In this document: positions 1 through 11,420 of the stretch, one piece after another
Numbering within the stretch: position 1 is the first letter of the stretch
Layout: each line of letters starts with the position of its first letter
Assembly (NCBI RefSeq): GCF_019578655.1
Contig: NC_063256.1
Span: 32,660,342-32,724,341 of the forward strand
Length of the DNA stretch: 64,000 bases
Direction of reading: 5' to 3'
Origin: Ricinus communis
Lineage: Eukaryota > Streptophyta > Magnoliopsida > Malpighiales > Euphorbiaceae
Notes under the pieces: generated by a model
What the model was told of the DNA's origin: nothing
Seen by the model: only the letters and a program-made list of their open reading frames with translations
Database searches by the model: none
Translations under genes and position numbers: made by a program

Positions 1-1789
1 TCATCATGATTAAATACCATGAATGAAGGATAGTGCACCATCCTAATACAAGAAATAACCTAGAGTCTAAAACAACTTTTGTTGAACAAAACTGCATAAG
101 TAAGTAATTAAGGCCAAACATACCAGCCTAAACCTTTCCTTCAACTCAAATCCTAACCAAAATAGCCTTTTAAAGGACACATAAAAGTCCACACCATCAA
201 AGCAACTTTGCTATCTTGAACAATATAGAAAAGCCCAATTAGACACAACTTAGAATTTGGTAAACTGAAAACTAAAATTTCATTGCCAAGCCCATAAATA
301 TTAAGAAACCGACCCTAAATATCCATTAAGTCCATTCTCTCTATCTCTTCCAAAGGAACCATGAAGCATTTCATAAGCATTACATGAATGGATGAAAAAA
401 TGAAGCATTTCAGAACTGGTTTAGAATGCCATGCCTTAAATCAGGCTTGGGAGCAAGAAGTCATACTATGTGGTCAAACAAAGTTTTCTTAATCAAAATC
501 AAAAGCCTAGGCATTGATCAGACCAAGGCCTAATCCATCATATTATTGAGATCATTTTACTTTTGTATATGCATGTTCGTTTGCAAAATTAATAATGCAG
601 GAAAAGAAAAGACAAGGCAACTTTAAGGAAAGGAAATATATATGGAGCATTCATGTGAGCAATATCAGAGTTGAAAATAGACGTTAAGCAAACCTCAATT
701 AGTCACACAATCAGAAAGTTAAAAAGAATTAGAAGACAATCAGACAGTCAGATGGTTGGAAAATCAACGATCATGCAATGGATCAAACACAAGAATTAGA
801 CCATTAAACGATGAATCATTTTGAATCAGACAATCAGATGGGGAATCAGAGAATGAATCAGTTAGACATCAATCAGAAAATCAGATGGTGAATCAAACAT
901 CAACCAGACCATCAGATAATCAAATAATGAAACATCAATCAAATAGTCGTACAATGAGTCAGCCAGAAAAATCATATGATGAAATGGTGAATCATATTAA
1001 ATTAGACTATCAGAGTGTGAATCAGACATAATTAGACGATCAGAAAATAAATCATATTAAATTAGATAACAGACGGTGTATCAATCAAAATTAGATTATC
1101 AAATGGTTAAGTAATGAATCAGAGATAATCACGCAGTGAATCAGATAGAAAATCAAATGATTAGACGATGAATTATCAGATAATCATATAGTCAAACATC
1201 AATCAGATAACTAAAAAACAGGTGATCAAAATCAGACAGTCAATCAGAGATTAAACTTCAATAAAACTTCAACTAATGAATAAGACAAAGAACATATTTC
1301 TATATCAGATCAGACCTAAACATGCTACTACATCAAATTAGAGTTGAAATGGCAGACCAGACTTGTACAACAAAAATCAAACTTCCATATCAAGTCAGAC
1401 TCAAGCATCATATCAGACTTGAAAGTCATATTCAACCTTTACATTAGATATCACACTTCATACAAAATTAAACTTTTGTATCATATCAGACTCAAATAAG
1501 ACCTTTGCATAACCAAACTATGTTATCCTTTATTCATTGTCATTAAAAAAGATTTCATATAAATTTATTTGATGAGGAGGAATTTGTGAACACTCGAACT
1601 TCATACTCTTAAAAACCACTTGGAAAGATGGTCCATTTTGGAAGACTAAGTGATCGTAGATGGATTCGAGAATGATGCCATTGGAAACAGCATTGAAAGA
1701 GATTTTTGGAATGTACTTATGGTCCCCATAATTTCTCCTAGATAAAATGTTATTGCTGATCAAAATCAAACAGATAAGTGTGAGGGCCA
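1..1789. other. Intergenic AT-rich sequence without a gene
   Basis: I see no supported gene here. The only long reading frame (86 codons, minus strand, 1530-1790) resembles nothing I recognise. The stretch is AT-rich and its main structure is the degenerate ATCAGA repeat listed separately. From about 1265 to 1500 the pattern shifts to spaced units of the type CATATCAGACTT. Confidence 0.5.
690..1260. repeat. Degenerate ATCAGA-rich repeat tract
   Basis: The heptamer AATCAGA and close variants (ATCAGAC, ATCAGAT, ATCAAAT) recur dozens of times in about 570 bp, often in the frame 'GAC-GATGAATCAGA' or 'AATCAGATGGTGAATCA'. Spacing is irregular, so this is a cryptic or decayed satellite rather than a clean tandem array. 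No function can be assigned. Confidence 0.6.
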
Positions 1790-2790
1790 AACCGCGTGGC
1801 CCCTATACATAACCATAAGCTCTCTATGCGGCTCTACAAGGCTAGTACATGGTTAACTTGTAAAGTCGCACACACTATGCAGTTGTACAAGGCATCCACA
1901 TACTAGGCCTATGGAGCCACATGAAAGCCTTGCAGTTCCTCAAGTTGTTACACGACCCGAACTTCAGTTTTTGCAAAAAGTGCACTTTATCCCACATTCC
2001 TAAGTTATGGAAAGTTGCTCATATCCTAAGGCTATAAAAAGGTTTAGGTTCCAAAGCATAAAAAAATCAAATAAAAATCATCCGAGTATTAGTAAGAACC
2101 AACAGATTGGTGATTTTCAAGAGCAAACCAAGCTTATTAATATTTTAGTTTAAAGTTTCTCTTTTTAGTGTAAGTCCAATAAACTTATATTTTGAAAATC
2201 TAGGGAAAGTATGCTCTACGCTTGTCTATAATTTTTGAATCTCAGAAAACCTAGCTTCTCCAAATATAATTTTGTAGGATACAATAATATTTATTTTTCT
2301 TTAAATTTGTAATAGTGGAGACTAGATTAAGCTAAGCTATTCGCTACGTACCGTTCAGACAGGTAAAGATGTAGCATTCTCTTGTAATTCTCTTGTAATA
2401 TCTCTTATTAGTAAAGCATGAAGTTTCTTTTATTCCAAGTTATCACATTTAGTTTTTCATATGAATGTTTCCTTTTCATTTAAATTATGTCCACAATCAT
2501 GCAATTTAGGCACCAATAAGAATTACAAATTTGACAATCTCATTTTTGGTTATTAGTATTGTTTTTGTAAGATAAAAATTTGTCCTAAACCCTCCTTAGT
2601 TTCGAGAGTAGTTGTTTTATCCAAGCGGTAATAAATAATTGAAGTCAAAATTGGATTTTTCCTTAATTTTCCTAAAAAAATATAAAGTAGCGACTCTAAA
2701 TGAACAAACTGACCATAAATTGTCAAGGCATAAGATGATAGGTCATCTCCTCAGTGAGGCTGCAACACTTCCAGAATCTTTTTTCTAATA
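1790..2790 (+). other. Possible LTR or retrotransposon remnant
   Basis: This block is less AT-rich than its surroundings. It has a good TATA box (TATAAAAA at 2033-2040) and, 650 bp further on, GTAGCGACTC (2687-2696). A GTGGCGACTC-type motif is common near the 3' end of some plant gypsy LTRs. No partner LTR, primer-binding site or coding remnant was found, so the call is tentative. It could equally be a decayed promoter of another kind. Confidence 0.3.
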
Positions 2791-3321
2791 ATGGATTTAG
2801 GATTTTATTTTACTATCAAGATTCTTTCATTCTTGTTTCTTTGTTGTTGTGGATTTCTTTTAAGGATAAATAAATCTTATGACAAACTCATAAATCTAAA
2901 GTGATTGGAAACACTAATCCATAAATCTAAACTTCCCCTCCTCCATCCCATCTTCAATTCCTTATTTCACATTTCCTCCCTTCATAACAACCCAAAAAGT
3001 AAAAGTAATTATGTCATTTGACTTGTACTAGTCTTTGTTGATAAATTTTATCTTCTCTTTTAGTTGTCTTTACCTTGATGACAATCGATCTATACTCCTA
3101 TACGAGATGTTTTTCGAAATTAATTAAAATTCCAATATTTTCTTGAAAGATGATCTTTAGGGTTTTTCTTTTGATAGGCTAATTAGTGTCTAGGAGGATG
3201 AGTCATCTCTGTCAATGGTTCTCATCCTCTTATTGATGAGCAATGAGAATAGAGCTTCATGAATGGCTCATCTAAGATCCTCATTTGCTTAATGAAAAGC
3301 AAATACCATAATATTTTGGTT
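2791..3321. other. Intergenic sequence, nothing recognised
   Basis: No reading frame, RNA gene or repeat that I can support lies in this stretch. Confidence 0.4.
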
Positions 3322-3798
3322 AAACTGCCAATTTTCCACTGAACTTGAAGTCAATGGGCAATTAGCTCATATTTTATTTTTTGGCTAATTTATCTAGCAA
3401 TTTGGGAAAAAAGTAGTGAATTCATTCCAATCAAATTATTTAATCAATATTTTAATTTGATCTTTAAACTTCATATTAAATATCAAATTTTATAAAAATA
3501 ACTTTTTATCGAGTTAATGTAAAATTATTTAGTTTAGCATAATTTACTCTAATTATATGATTAAAATAATTAAATAATATTTTAATTAAAAATTTAAATT
3601 AAATAATATTAATGTTAAAAATCTATTGTTATATAATTTGGTATTTAGTATGAGTTTAAGGACTAAATTAAATTTTTTATATTGAATAAGTCTTTAGATT
3701 GGATTGAATATGTACTAAATTACGGAGTAAACCAGCTAAAAAATCAAAATATGAACTAATTACCCATTGATTCCAATTTCAAAAGCAAATTGGCATTT
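3322..3798. mobile_element. Non-autonomous TIR element (MITE-like), 477 bp
   Basis: The first 82 bp (3322-3403) and the reverse complement of the last 82 bp (3717-3798) are clearly related. Both read AAA(C)TGCCAATTT, then TCAATGGG(C/T)AATTAG, then TTCATATTTT or CTCATATTTT, and end in CAATTT or TAATTT. The core is AT-rich and non-coding. Both flanks contain CCATAA near the ends, but I could not assign a clean target duplication, so the superfamily (Mutator-like or other) is open. Confidence 0.6.
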
Positions 3799-4319
3799 CC
3801 ATAAATGTTCATATACTTCAATCTAAATCATTGAAATTTAACCTGAAAAAAATGCATCTCCAATTAAACAAATGAATTAAAAGAAAAAGAAATTTAGTAC
3901 CCAACTGTGCTCAACAATAGCATTACAAATTAAAACTTTCATTACTAAAGAAACAATATTTACGTAATATACCCTTTAACTTACTAATGTTACATTAATA
4001 TTATAACTATGCATAACTAGTTTTCTCCACTATTTTATTATACTTCTATATTGATATCACATTTTTTTCATTGTTTTAACTTTAGAGCTTAGAGATTTAA
4101 TTATTACTATGTATCCATAAATCACATTATTTTAATTGAAAATACATAGAGGATTTTCATTGAAATACATAGAGGATTATCAAAGGATTTTTTTCAGAAA
4201 TACTTAAAATGCTAAAAAATTTTACTGTCAAAAGATTTCAAATTTATTTCAAACATATGGTGGTATATATTAGGTATAATTTCTTTTACAAAATAGTATA
4301 TGTCATTAGTAATTTGGTA
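3799..4319. other. AT-rich intergenic sequence
   Basis: Very AT-rich with no coding signal. From about 4250 it grades into 'TAGTATATATTT'-type sequence that continues into the local repeat copy beginning near 4320. Confidence 0.4.
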
Positions 4320-4549
4320 TATATTTTTATAAGTTTATAGTATCCAGTTTTTTAATATATGTTTAGTATATATTTTATATATTTAGTATCTATTTGATAA
4401 TACTAATTTAGTTTATATGACTAATATTTAAAACTGTTTTGATATCTATTTCATATATTTTAGCATATATTTAGTATATAGCAAGTACATATTTGATTTA
4501 TAATTAATATTTAAAGGTATTTTTTTAATATTTTAAAATATTTTAATAT
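4320..4549 (+). repeat. Local repeat copy A, left part
   Basis: This AT-rich stretch (TTATAGTATCCAGTT, TTAGTATATATTT, CTAATTTAGTTTA, TTAATATTTAAA) aligns with 25880-26160. The similarity stops at 4549, where the truncated Tekay-like LTR starts, and resumes after that element at 22477. Copy A was therefore one unit of about 0.6 kb before the insertions. Confidence 0.6.
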
Positions 4550-5029
4550 TTGGCCGATCAGAAGGCATATCCGGACTCCTGTCAGCTCAACCTTTCCAAT
4601 GGCACCAGTTTCACGATGATCGGACTCTGTTTGAAAATTAACGGCCGAGATCATTCGTAAATTTTTTCGGATGATTGGGAGTCGGATTGGAGGATTGGGA
4701 GCTAGAACCATCATCAGCGCATTATCTCGAGTCTGTAGGAACGCTCGGGTCGTCGATCGGACTTCGGCGGCTGGAGGCGAGTCGACCGAGTGATCAAGCG
4801 TCTTGGTAATTCTCTAGCCCATTGATTTTAGGGTTTGTTGAGAAAAATTATGTGATTAATTATTGTGTTGAGCACCAAAAAAATTATGTGAGGATTGTTT
4901 ATCAAAATAATTAGTATGTCGGACCGTCTGCTAATAATTGTGATTTGTGATATATGGCGGAGTCAGAAAAAATAATAAAGTCTTAGTGGCCCGCCTCCCG
5001 TTAATTAATTATTGAAAATTATAAGTGTT
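4550..5029 (+). repeat. 5' LTR of Tekay-like element, first fragment (5'-truncated)
   Basis: Aligns with 20752-21218 of the 3' LTR (TTTGGCCGATCAG at the start, GTGTT at the end). The first roughly 890 bp of the LTR are missing. The fragment ends exactly at the GTGTT target duplication (5025-5029) of the Athila-like insertion. Confidence 0.8.
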
Positions 5030-6475
5030 TGAATGGGTTGTCGAAACCCTTTAAAATAAATTACTGATTTTCCTAAACTAACTTGTAGAAATAGTGAAAC
5101 CAGGTCGAATCCCAAGAGAACCAATGTGGATAGCTTCTCAAAGTAAAATAAAAAGGGGGGGGGGGGGGGGTGGTTGTTTGAATGTTTGAATCAAAATTAT
5201 AAATAAGCAGAAAATAATGAAGGCTGAGTATTAAAGTAAATAAAAATCAATCTTAACAAGTTTCCAATTCAAGAATGCTAATTCCATCCAATTGTAATCA
5301 TGATCATAGGCTAAAATATCAATTCTTCTATTCAAGTACTTAGTCTACTTATTCGAAAAAGCCGCAACAAGTGTAATTCTCCTAATACAATTGACTCAAA
5401 CCCAACATCCAAATCAAAACTTACCATTAGTCAACTTGACACGATACCGTTCCATATCAACTTAATGATAGCATTAAGAACAATGAGAATGACTAAACCA
5501 ACATTAATTAATTGAGATAACTGCAATTGAAATAACCTTGTTCCTTTATTTCCTTAAAGCCTATCATGCAAGCTATGTAATTCGAATAAGTCGCAATCAC
5601 ACATACATGAGCCAGCTCCTTGCTACTTGTGTCAATCGTTCATGACAATTACGGATCACAAACTCAAAGTTTAGCAATAGAAAAATCAATATCAATAATT
5701 CATAAATAATAAGAACAAGAAATAAAGAATACTTAAATTAAAGAAAAATTCTGTTAAGCATAAAGCCTCACAAAATCACAATTGAAATTTATTCACTCTT
5801 GAATTAGAAACTAAAAACTTGGCCACTCATGGTGGAGTAAGAATTCATAAGAATTGTAGAGAATAAAAGAAGAATAAGAATATGAATGAATAAAAGTACT
5901 TCAAGCCGTCCTTATATAGGAAGTAAAACCCTAAACCCTAATAATAGAATCCTTATAAAAAGGAAATAAGCTTCATATTTAATCTTATCCCTATAAGGAA
6001 GGATAAGATCAAAAGTGGTCTAAATAAATTAAAATCCTAAATACATGGAAGAAAGTTCTCTTAATCCAACACTTCCAAAAATAAAGGAAATTAACTAGGG
6101 ATAGGTCCACCACAAATTAATCTTTGAAAATTTCGAAGCACTCTTTCGCATCTTTCAGCAGCTCATGGGAAGCAAGGAGTAGTCACACCTTGTTGATAGT
6201 GATCTTCTATACAGATTTTTGCGGAGCTCATGGGCTGTAAGGCATGGTCACGCCTTGTCGACAGTGATCTTTTGTGCAGATTTCCGCATCTCCTCCAAAA
6301 GACTTGGTTTTTTGACAAATGATGACTTAAAACATGTCTTTAGGCTGAATTTTGCTCCATCCTTGATATTTCATCACCTAAGTTAGAATAAATAGAATTT
6401 CCATAATTAAGTACATTATTCAACCAAATCGCAAGAGAATTAAACACAATAAATATAACTATTTGTGACCTATCA
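5030..6475 (-). repeat. Athila-like element, 3' LTR
   Basis: 1446 bp, roughly 95% identical by eye to 15480-16936. It has 16 G in a row at 5155-5170 where the other LTR has 6. It contains two diverged copies of the AAGGCGTGGTCACGCCTT palindrome near 6172 and 6239. The inner flank reads, on the minus strand, GGTGTGGAGAAATT, a plausible polypurine tract. Confidence 0.9.
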
Positions 6476-8088
6476 AATTTCTCCACACCTAATTTATGCT
6501 TGTCCTCAAGCATACCTTAATTCAACATACCAATTCTTCTTTTAACCTTCCTTTCATCTCTTTTAATCTCCTCAAATACCAAATAAGTTAAACATACATT
6601 AATAAGTTGAATAATAATGACAATCAAGAGATTAACACTCATAGGATAAATTTTGTAAAAAGAACAGGTATCTCAATAATTCATCAAAATCAAAACAACG
6701 AGACTTAACACCCTAACATGGTCTCACTCAATACTCTCAAAGTGTTTAGGGTGCATTTACTGTCAGAATCAAAATATAGCATGTTATTACCATAAGCTTG
6801 CTAATGAATCAAGTCTCCACCACTACACATGAATTAGATGCAAAATTCAAAGGGACTTAACAAGGATTGTAATGGGGTTTAGGAAAGGGTGTGATAAAAG
6901 GAAGAGCTGAAATGTTTCATAATCAAGACAAAAAGATTAGATTCTTGCATGATAACTTATGCCACATCCATGAAACATACTACAAAAAATTTCGAAAGTT
7001 TATATTTATTCTCACATTTTATATGAGAACTTGTGAGGAGTAAAAATTTAATTCAGTATATTTGATGAATACTTCTTCAATTCTCCTCTTCATGAAAGGA
7101 ATATATATCAACTTTCTTTTCCTCTTTTTCTTCCTTTTCTTTCCCTCTTCTTTTTCTTTTTTTTTTTGTTTTGTCTCTTCTCTTTTTTTCTTTTTTTCAT
7201 TTGTACCATGCAACACTTCCCTTCTTGTCTTGACAAGGGTAGAAAAATAGAGGTAGCAAAAGAAAAGTCTTGGGTTAAACAACATGTGTTAAAAAAAAGA
7301 AAAAAAAAGAAAATAGGCTCAAAGTGGCTGACTAAAAGAACAATTAACAAGGTAGGTCTTTTAAGAGTCTAAGAATATGTTAATCCTAATTGCTCTTATC
7401 ATATTAAAGCATCAATCTAAAAATGTGGTCTCAACATGAATTCAGAAGCAAGTTCTAGAATAATCATACTAGTTTGATAACACTCATAAAAAACTATCAG
7501 AGCAAAATATAATGAACTGCTCTAAGGCTCAAAAGCTCACTTGAATGTTCACATTTGTATCAAGTCTTGTACATTTTTCAATCAATAAACTAATGAGATA
7601 CCTTCAGATAGTTTTAAAGAAACACTAATCATGCTTATCCCCTTTCATGCATTGAGATCCAAACCAAAAATGTATTTCTAACTTACATGGTATTCCAGGT
7701 TATCAAAATAAAACTCAAGGTTGCAAAAGAAAAAGTAGCACATATGAATTAAAGCATACCTGATTGTAAGCATAAAAAGATATTTTCAAAAAGAGATCAT
7801 GTGATTATCCTCCCCCACACCTATACTATACATTGTCCTCAATGTATCAAAAAGAAAATGGCTCTCAAAATAAATGAAAAGAGATATGGTACTCCCCTGT
7901 TTTGTGAGCCACTTGGATGGAGTGGTCTATGGTGACGGTGGGCAAGGGGGTTGAACTCCCCAATGTTTCATCAAGGCGTCTAAATTTCTCTCCATCTTTG
8001 AAATTTTTCGTTCCATCTTGTCCAATCGAGCTTCAAAATCTAGTTCTGTGGAATCCTCTGGATCATGAAGACTGATCATTGGGCAAGA
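6476..8088 (-). other. Non-coding 3' region of the Athila-like element
   Basis: Lies between the env-position ORF and the 3' LTR. No coding frame is supported. The segment at about 7085-7200 is almost pure pyrimidine on the plus strand (purine on the element's own strand), and a purine-rich patch follows at 7290-7315. These runs create long spurious reading frames on both strands. Confidence 0.6.
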
Positions 8089-9291
8089 TCATTTCCTAGA
8101 TCTTGGAGGGTCGCCTTGACCGTGTGGAGAAGGCTTTTGGAAATAGTACACCACATTATACTCCACAAGCACATGCATCTTCATCAAACAGGCGATGTCC
8201 AATGGTTCCATCTCACAAGCAATATGTAAGTTAGTATTATCGAGATCAAGCAATTGAAGTCGAACAGCCAAATGAGTAATTAAAAAGCCTAAACATAAAT
8301 GCCTTTTACGAGTCAACACAAATTTGAACTGTGAAGCCAACCAAAAACCCAAATTGATTGTGTTATTATGCAACATGGACTAGATAAAATAAAGTTCAGC
8401 TTTTGTACATACATTTGCTGTGTCTTTTCTACCAGAAAAGCTGAATGCTAAAAATCGTTGCATGTAAACCTATTCAGGTTTATTAAGATACCCACCTTTA
8501 GAGTTGCTAAGATCGTAATGCGTGGGGTCAGAAGACATGGTCTTCTAGAGTTTTTCCTAATCAAAATTATCAACAGAATCTATGGCAGAGCTCTTGTATT
8601 AATTGGTTAGAGAAAATTCAGTGTCAATAAATCCTAGGGCCAAATTGAATTCAGTGATGGATTGCTTAGATTCATTGCCTAGGAGTCGATATAGCACAAC
8701 TCCAGGACTATCAAATGTGAAATTCTCTAGTGTTTCGAACTGAAAGGTTGTGTAGAACTCTCTAATCAATCAAACAAATGTGGGGTATCTAATAGTCACT
8801 AAGGTTTTCCACCACACACTAGCTATCAAAGCATCGAAATCCTGTTGTATATCCAGTTTTTCAAGAGAATGAGTGTCGACATACTTACCTAGGTAAATCA
8901 TTCGCGTTCGAACATCGGTATACCTGTCCTTTCGGGCTTTGGTAGTGAATTTCAAAAATCCAGTCAATTCGACTTCTGATGGTGGTAGTACAACTTTCCC
9001 TTTCCCTAGGCGAGTTCGCCTAAATGTGATTTTACCGTCGTCCCGAGCAACTGCTATTTTTTTTTCTGGATGAACTGTTGCGTCGGTAGTGGACAAGACT
9101 GTGGTTTCATCAATGTCGGGCGAGACTGTCGCGTTAGAATCTTGAGGTACTATTGTCGTCTCCGAAGGGGGATCTGCTTCGCTAGGGTTGGGTTGAGGAA
9201 CGGCAGTCGCATCGCCGGGATTGGAGGATGTCCCTTTACTTCGCCATCGGGTGGAGGTTCTCTTTCGAGCGGTAGTCTTAAGGCGTACCAT
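8089..9291 (-). pseudogene. Athila-type env-position ORF, broken
   Basis: Begins at 9291 with a basic, then Thr/Pro/Ser-rich N-terminus (MVRLKTTARKR...). It continues with a conserved block (GFLKFTTKARKDRYTDVR, then a region ending WWKTLVTIRYPTFV) and breaks near 8770. A second open piece at 8376-8089 (NLGFWLASQF, RKRHLCLGFLITHLA) carries the rest. Position and composition match the extra ORF found 3' of pol in Athila elements, related to the 'putative plant transposon protein' family. Despite the historical name 'env-like', I see no signal peptide or clear membrane anchor. Several stops separate the two pieces, so no intact product is expected. Confidence 0.65.
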
Positions 9292-9516
9292 TATCGGTGG
9301 ATGTTAGGTGGAGGAGGCGGAAGTGAATAGTGGCTGCTGTTGCACAGAAAAATAAAAAGAAGTAATAGTGACTGTTGGAAAACCTTCTCACCGTCTCTCT
9401 TTGTTTTTTTTTAAATAAAAATAATAAAATAAAATAAAAATAAAATAAAAGAAATAATAATAAAAAAATGGAAATGCAATGGAGAAGTTAAAATCGTCAA
9501 GACATAAGATTGTGTG

Positions 9517-9963
9517 AAGTAAGGTGCGGTCACGCCTTATAGGGAGCGAGCTTCTATAAAAAAAATGAAATGAATGTCAAAACAAAACAGAAGGTGTTGT
9601 GAAATAAGGCGTGGTCACGCCTTATAAGAAGCGAGCTTCTGTAAGAAAAATAAAGTCAAAACAGAAGGCGTCTTGAAACAAGGCGTGGTCATGCCTTATA
9701 AGAAGCGAGCTTCTGTAAACAAAAATGAAGTCAAAACAGAAGGCGTCTTGAAACAAGGCGTGGTCACGCCTTATAAGAAACGAGCTTCTGTAATCTTGAG
9801 GTGCAGTTTTTCAAAACAAAACAGAAGGTGTTTTGAAACAAGGCAAGGTCACGCCTTATAAGAAGCGAGCTCCTATAAGAGTAATAGTAGATTTTTTTTA
9901 TAATACAGAACAGAAGATGTTTGGGAACAAGGCGTGGTCACGCCTTATCCAGATTAGCCTCCT
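9517..9963 (-). repeat. Tandem array of GGCGTGGTCACGCC palindromes
   Basis: Six diverged units of about 70-90 bp. Each carries AAGGCGTGGTCACGCCTT (or a one- to three-base variant), then ATAAGAAGCGAGCTTCTGT and ACAGAAGGTGT. The palindromes start near 9527, 9608, 9681, 9756, 9840 and 9930. The array lies in the spacer between the integrase and the env-position ORF. The same palindrome is found twice in each LTR of the element. Confidence 0.9.
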
Positions 9964-10129
9964 GCCAAAAAAAATAAAATTTGAACTTCTTCATTAAAAA
10001 AAATATTAGAAAATAAAATAAATTTAGTGAAAGAAAATAAAAGGTATAAAAATAATGAAAGCATTTGGGTTGCCTCCGAATAGCGCAATTCGTTTAACGT
10101 CGTTTTGCTCGATGGAGTGAGAAAACGTT

Positions 10130-11411
10130 TCAGTCATCTAGATAAGTGGGGTAATCCAAGGGAAGACTATCGAGACATGGAACAATTTCGCCCTCTTGGA
10201 AGATTTTTAATCTATGACTATTTACTTTGAAGATTTGGTTCAAATCTAAGCTTTTAATTTCCACTGCACCATAGGGGAACACATTAGTAATAACAAATGG
10301 ACCAATCCATCGAGAACGAAACTTACCAGGCATAAGCTCCAATCAAGAATTATATAACAATACGTTTTTACCAATCTTAAATTGTTTCCTAATAAGAATA
10401 TTGTCATGGAGTAATTTGGACTTCTCTTTGTAAATTCTCGAATTCTCATAGGCATCTAATCGCAACTCCTCTAATTCTTGCAATTGCAGTAGCCTTGACA
10501 TTCCAGCTTTATCCATGTTCATGTTGCATTGCCGAACTACCCAATAGGCCTTATGCTCAATTTCTACCGGTAAGTGACATGCTTTTCTGAAGACTAACCA
10601 AAGGGGATATTCCTATGAAAGTTTTATAAGTTGTACGGTATACCCAAAGAGCATCATCTAAACGAAGGCTCCAATCCTTTCTTCCTGGATTTACTGTTTT
10701 TTCCAAGATGGATTTAACTTCTCTATTGGAAACTTCGGCTTGTCCATTGGTTTGAGGATGATATGCAGTGGTTATTCTGTGATTTACTCCGTACTTCTTC
10801 ATCAAAGCTGCAACCGATCTATTGCAAAAATGAGTTCCTTGGTCAGACGATTGCTCTTGAAATTCTAAACCTGTTAAAGATGTTAGCCTTGATAAAACCT
10901 ACAACAGCTTGAGAATCATCAATTCTGGTGCCTTTAGCTTCAACCCATTTGATACATAATCTACAGCCAAAAATATATATGAAAAACCACAAGAAGAGGG
11001 TAGAGGACCCATAAAATCGATTCCCCACACATCAAATATTTCACAGATGAGAATCGGAACTTGAGGCATTTCATTCTTTCGAGTTAGTGCTCCTACTTTT
11101 TGACATCTCTCACAACTTTTGCAAAATTGATATGCATCTTTAAACAAAGTTTCATAATATAAACCACAATCTAAGATTTTCCTAGCGGTCTGTCTAGGTC
11201 CAAAGTGTAATCCACATGCATAATCATGGCTAAAGGTTAAAATAGATTGGAATTCATTTTCAAGCACACATTTCCTAATCACTTGATCGGAATAAAATTT
11301 CCATAAGAAGGGCTCATCCCAAACATAATACTTAGACTCACTCTTTATCTTTGCCTTCCTAGACTTACTAAGACAATAAGGTAGATTTCTTGTGACTAAG
11401 TAATTTACCAT
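10130..11411 (-). pseudogene. Athila-like integrase, frameshifted
   Basis: From 11411 to about 10899 the frame carries the HHCC zinc finger (H...GLHFGP, then CKSCERC) and the first catalytic Asp (WGIDFMGP). The frame is lost near 10850-10899. It resumes upstream of 10805 with the SDQGTHF-type second Asp region, then [20 protein letters not shown] and the catalytic Glu region (AEVSNREVK). The C-terminal part (10342-10130) holds the PGKFRSRWIGPF motif typical of gypsy integrase tails. At least two frameshifts make it non-functional. Confidence 0.85.
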
Positions 11412-11420
11412 GTCTGCATA

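Noticed and set aside
7019..7372. Four overlapping frames of 60-90 codons on both strands
   Set aside because: Produced by pyrimidine and purine runs in the non-coding 3' part of the Athila-like element (poly-Phe or poly-Lys translations).
9070..9330. 86-codon plus-strand frame
   Set aside because: Antisense to the env-position ORF of the Athila-like element, with no recognisable similarity.
9517..9963. Possible CRISPR-like array of palindromic repeats
   Set aside because: The units diverge and their spacing varies. The 'spacers' are themselves related, and the array lies inside a plant retrotransposon.
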